From positions 1-64,000 of the forward strand of contig JADGCJ010000004.1 in NCBI GenBank assembly GCA_015229045.1: DNA of 64,000 nucleotides. The letters run 5' to 3'. Source of the DNA: Magnetococcales bacterium. Its GTDB lineage: Bacteria; Pseudomonadota; Magnetococcia; Magnetococcales; DC0425bin3. Of this stretch, positions 62,314-64,000 are shown one piece after another. Position 1 is the stretch's first letter; each line of letters starts with the position of its first letter. A program made the position numbers and the translations under genes. Under the pieces are notes generated by a model. It worked only from the letters and a program-made list of their open reading frames with translations. It did not search any database and was not told the origin of the DNA.

Positions 62314-64000
62314 TCAATTTGACAGCGCCTGAATTCTTTTGCCGACAAAGTTTTTCAGGTTCATTTTGAGCTGACCGTTATCCATGGCATTCTGGTAGGC
62401 CTGCAGGGCTGAGGTTTTTTCGTCCACCCCTTCCAGAGAGATGGCCAGACCCATCCACCATACGGCGTTATCGGTATGTTTGGCCAGGAGTTTTTCATAC
62501 AGATCGATGGCTTTCCAATGATTTTTGTTGCGCTGGTACATGGCTGCAAGAAGCGCCATCAGCTCCTCATCATCGGCCCCGCCCTGGGATTGGGCATTTT
62601 CCAACACGCCGAGCGCCGACTCTGTCTTGCCATCCTGGACCAGAATCCGGGCAAACAGCTTGACCAGACCGCTGTCAAAGCCCTTGGCCAACCCATCGGA
62701 CAGAAGGGGATAGGCCTCGTTGGAGCGACCCGAGGTGAACATGATACGCGCCAAAAACTCGCGGGCACGGTGGTTCGCCGGGTTCAGGTCCAGGGCGCGG
62801 CGGGCAAAATCCTCGGCCCCTTTGGCGTCCCCCTCCTGTTCCAGGCGCTGGGCCTCCTGGAAAAACTTGTCAGATTGCATGCCTTTCCCGGAGACCCCCT
62901 GTCCCGTTTTGAGAATGGCATCCTTCATAGGCTTTGGTTTTTGCAGGAAAGGACGTGGTTTTTCCGTGCCGATACCCGGTTCCGGATGCTCGGTCGCCCC
63001 TGCGACCGAGGCCACAGCTTCGGGAACCTTGGCCGGTTTGGTCGCAAGGGCCGATTTCTCCATCAGGGACTTGTCACTCTCGACCACGCCCGATGGAATC
63101 TTGACACTCTTGTCGTTGTAATCTTCCAGCACATCAATTTTTGTTTCACCTTTGGGCGAGGCAGGCGCAGCGGATTTTGTCGTTGTCCCCTCCTCCTGCA
63201 ATGCAAGCACCTGGTGATCACCTTTGGGAGGTCCGCTCTTCCCCTCCCCGGAGGCGGATGACAATCCTGCCAGGGCACCACCACCGGACAATTCAGAGAC
63301 GGCCGATCCAGAGGTCTCCGAACCAGAAGTGACAGATTGTGGAATGACAGAATGCGCGGAACCAGCACTGGTCGGAACCGCAGTTGCCAGGGCACCTTCC
63401 GCTTCCTTGCCGGTACCCTTGGCTGTTTTCTTGGCCAAACGCCTTCTGTCAGCTTTGCGCACATCGTCGCCGGGGCTGCGGGAGGAGTCGATGGTCACCA
63501 CGTAGCCATCCAGTCTTTCCCGTTTCCGGTAATCGGCAAGCGACTTTTCGGCGTCCCGCAACTCCTGAAAGCTGCCGATACGCACCGTTTTGCGCATCTT
63601 GCCAGCCTGATCACCGCTGGGCAGTTCCAGAATGTAGGGGTCATAGCCGCGTTTCCGCAGTTCACGCACCAGATCCCGGGCACTTCCATCCTCGACAAAA
63701 GCCCCTACCTGCACGGCAAAACGATCATTTTCGTTGATATAGGACTTCTTGCTGACCACTTTGGCATCGGCAGCGGCCTCTGTGGGCTTGTCGCCTGCAG
63801 GCTCTTCCGCCTTGGCAACGAGGGGATGGATCGGAATATCTTTGCCGGATACCGAAATCTCCGGAATGGCTCTCTCCGGGGTTGTTTTAAGCGACCCGAC
63901 GTCAGATCCCTGGCTCTGGACATCCTGGGGTTTGACATCGACAACCTTGGCGCCTCCCCGGTTTTTGCCCTTGGCTTTGGTTTTGGATGCATCGCCCTTC
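62314..64000 (-). CDS. SPOR- and TPR-domain pilus protein (MshN-like), 5' end outside window
   Basis: The frame has no stop from 62314 to the right edge, so the N-terminus is missing. The visible part (about 562 residues) starts with a low-complexity KPKS/VVD stretch, then a SPOR-type domain (RFAVQVGAFVEDGSARDLVR, VRIGSFQELRDAEKSLADYR). A long linker rich in Ser, Gly, Ala and Lys follows, and the C-terminal 170 residues are TPR-like (DAKGAEDFARRALDLNPANH, REFLARIMFTSG). It resembles MshN of MSHA systems. A GTG at 63759 is unlikely to be the true start. It is the upstream gene of this part of the cluster. Confidence 0.8.
   Translation of the reverse strand, partial: KGDASKTKAKGKNRGGAKVVDVKPQDVQSQGSDVGSLKTTPERAIPEISVSGKDIPIHPLVAKAEEPAGDKPTEAAADAKVVSKKSYINENDRFAVQVGAFVEDGSARDLVRELRKRGYDPYILELPSGDQAGKMRKTVRIGSFQELRDAEKSLADYRKRERLDGYVVTIDSSRSPGDDVRKADRRRLAKKTAKGTGKEAEGALATAVPTSAGSAHSVIPQSVTSGSETSGSAVSELSGGGALAGLSSASGEGKSGPPKGDHQVLALQEEGTTTKSAAPASPKGETKIDVLEDYNDKSVKIPSGVVESDKSLMEKSALATKPAKVPEAVASVAGATEHPEPGIGTEKPRPFLQKPKPMKDAILKTGQGVSGKGMQSDKFFQEAQRLEQEGDAKGAEDFARRALDLNPANHRAREFLARIMFTSGRSNEAYPLLSDGLAKGFDSGLVKLFARILVQDGKTESALGVLENAQSQGGADDEELMALLAAMYQRNKNHWKAIDLYEKLLAKHTDNAVWWMGLAISLEGVDEKTSALQAYQNAMDNGQLKMNLKNFVGKRIQALSN

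Noticed and set aside
60763..62322. Long plus-strand frame opposite the pilus ATPase
   Set aside because: It is the reverse of a well-conserved ATPase gene; composition (many Gln/His/Leu) is typical of an antisense shadow.
1..64000. CRISPR arrays, rRNA genes, insertion-sequence transposases
   Set aside because: No regularly spaced direct repeats, no rRNA sequence and no transposase motifs were seen; the repeats found are irregularly dispersed intergenic elements.

Overview
The window is bacterial chromosome with moderately high GC. It most likely comes from a proteobacterium related to the Alphaproteobacteria. The hints are a Cbp3-like ubiquinol-cytochrome c chaperone translationally coupled to pgk, an NDUFA9-like epimerase, BamE and RpoD-type sigma sequence. 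A Magnetococcales-type genome would fit, but that placement is inference. No rRNA, CRISPR array, transposase or replication origin was seen.

Layout. (1) 1-8117 holds housekeeping and signalling genes: fpg; a CHASE2 adenylate/guanylate cyclase next to a GAF/HD-GYP phosphodiesterase; metG. (2) 8177-28444, between tRNA-Glu(CTC) and tRNA-Leu(CAA), is about 20 kb of dense defence genes. Going left along the minus strand from 20.9 kb there is a chain of tightly coupled genes: a decayed GHKL fragment, an ankyrin/sigma-70 N-half, a sigma-70 C-half, a GHKL (MORC-like) ATPase, a Z1 helicase, a DUF4420 nuclease, AIPR, and a Cap4-like nuclease-STAND gene broken by a frameshift next to the tRNA-Glu terminator. 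Divergent from it are vsr and a C5 cytosine methyltransferase. Then come an AbiEi/AbiEii toxin-antitoxin pair under a 14-bp palindrome, and a three-gene cassette (Dam-like methylase, ParB-like protein, QxK-type nuclease) that matches no named system I recognise. (3) 28.9-35.8 kb is an LsrF-like aldolase, an aldolase/dehydrogenase fusion and a 1284-aa protein that looks like a dead SF2 helicase carrying ten helicase-associated repeats. (4) 35.8-49.6 kb is mostly metabolism and envelope: a PHP phosphoesterase, an M20 peptidase, secG with a long low-complexity tail, tpiA, a Maf-type (DUF115) protein, a SunS-like glycosyltransferase, pgk, bamE, a methylthioinosine/methylthioadenosine phosphorylase, an MTA/SAH deaminase and an epimerase. 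(5) 49.7-64.0 kb is an MSHA-like type IV pilus cluster on the minus strand: SPOR/TPR protein, MshE-type ATPase with tandem MshEN motifs, PilC, three paralogous pilins, FimT/PilV/PilW-like minor pilins and three PilX-like glycine/asparagine-rich proteins, with a BrnT/BrnA toxin-antitoxin pair embedded.

Two dispersed intergenic repeat families thread through the window. One is a multi-hairpin element of about 100-200 bp with six copies; the other is a unit of about 70 bp with three copies. The most rewarding places for follow-up are the Dam/ParB/nuclease cassette, the ankyrin-split sigma factor at the head of the MORC-Z1 operon, the ten-repeat dead helicase, and the block-swapped PilX paralogue.
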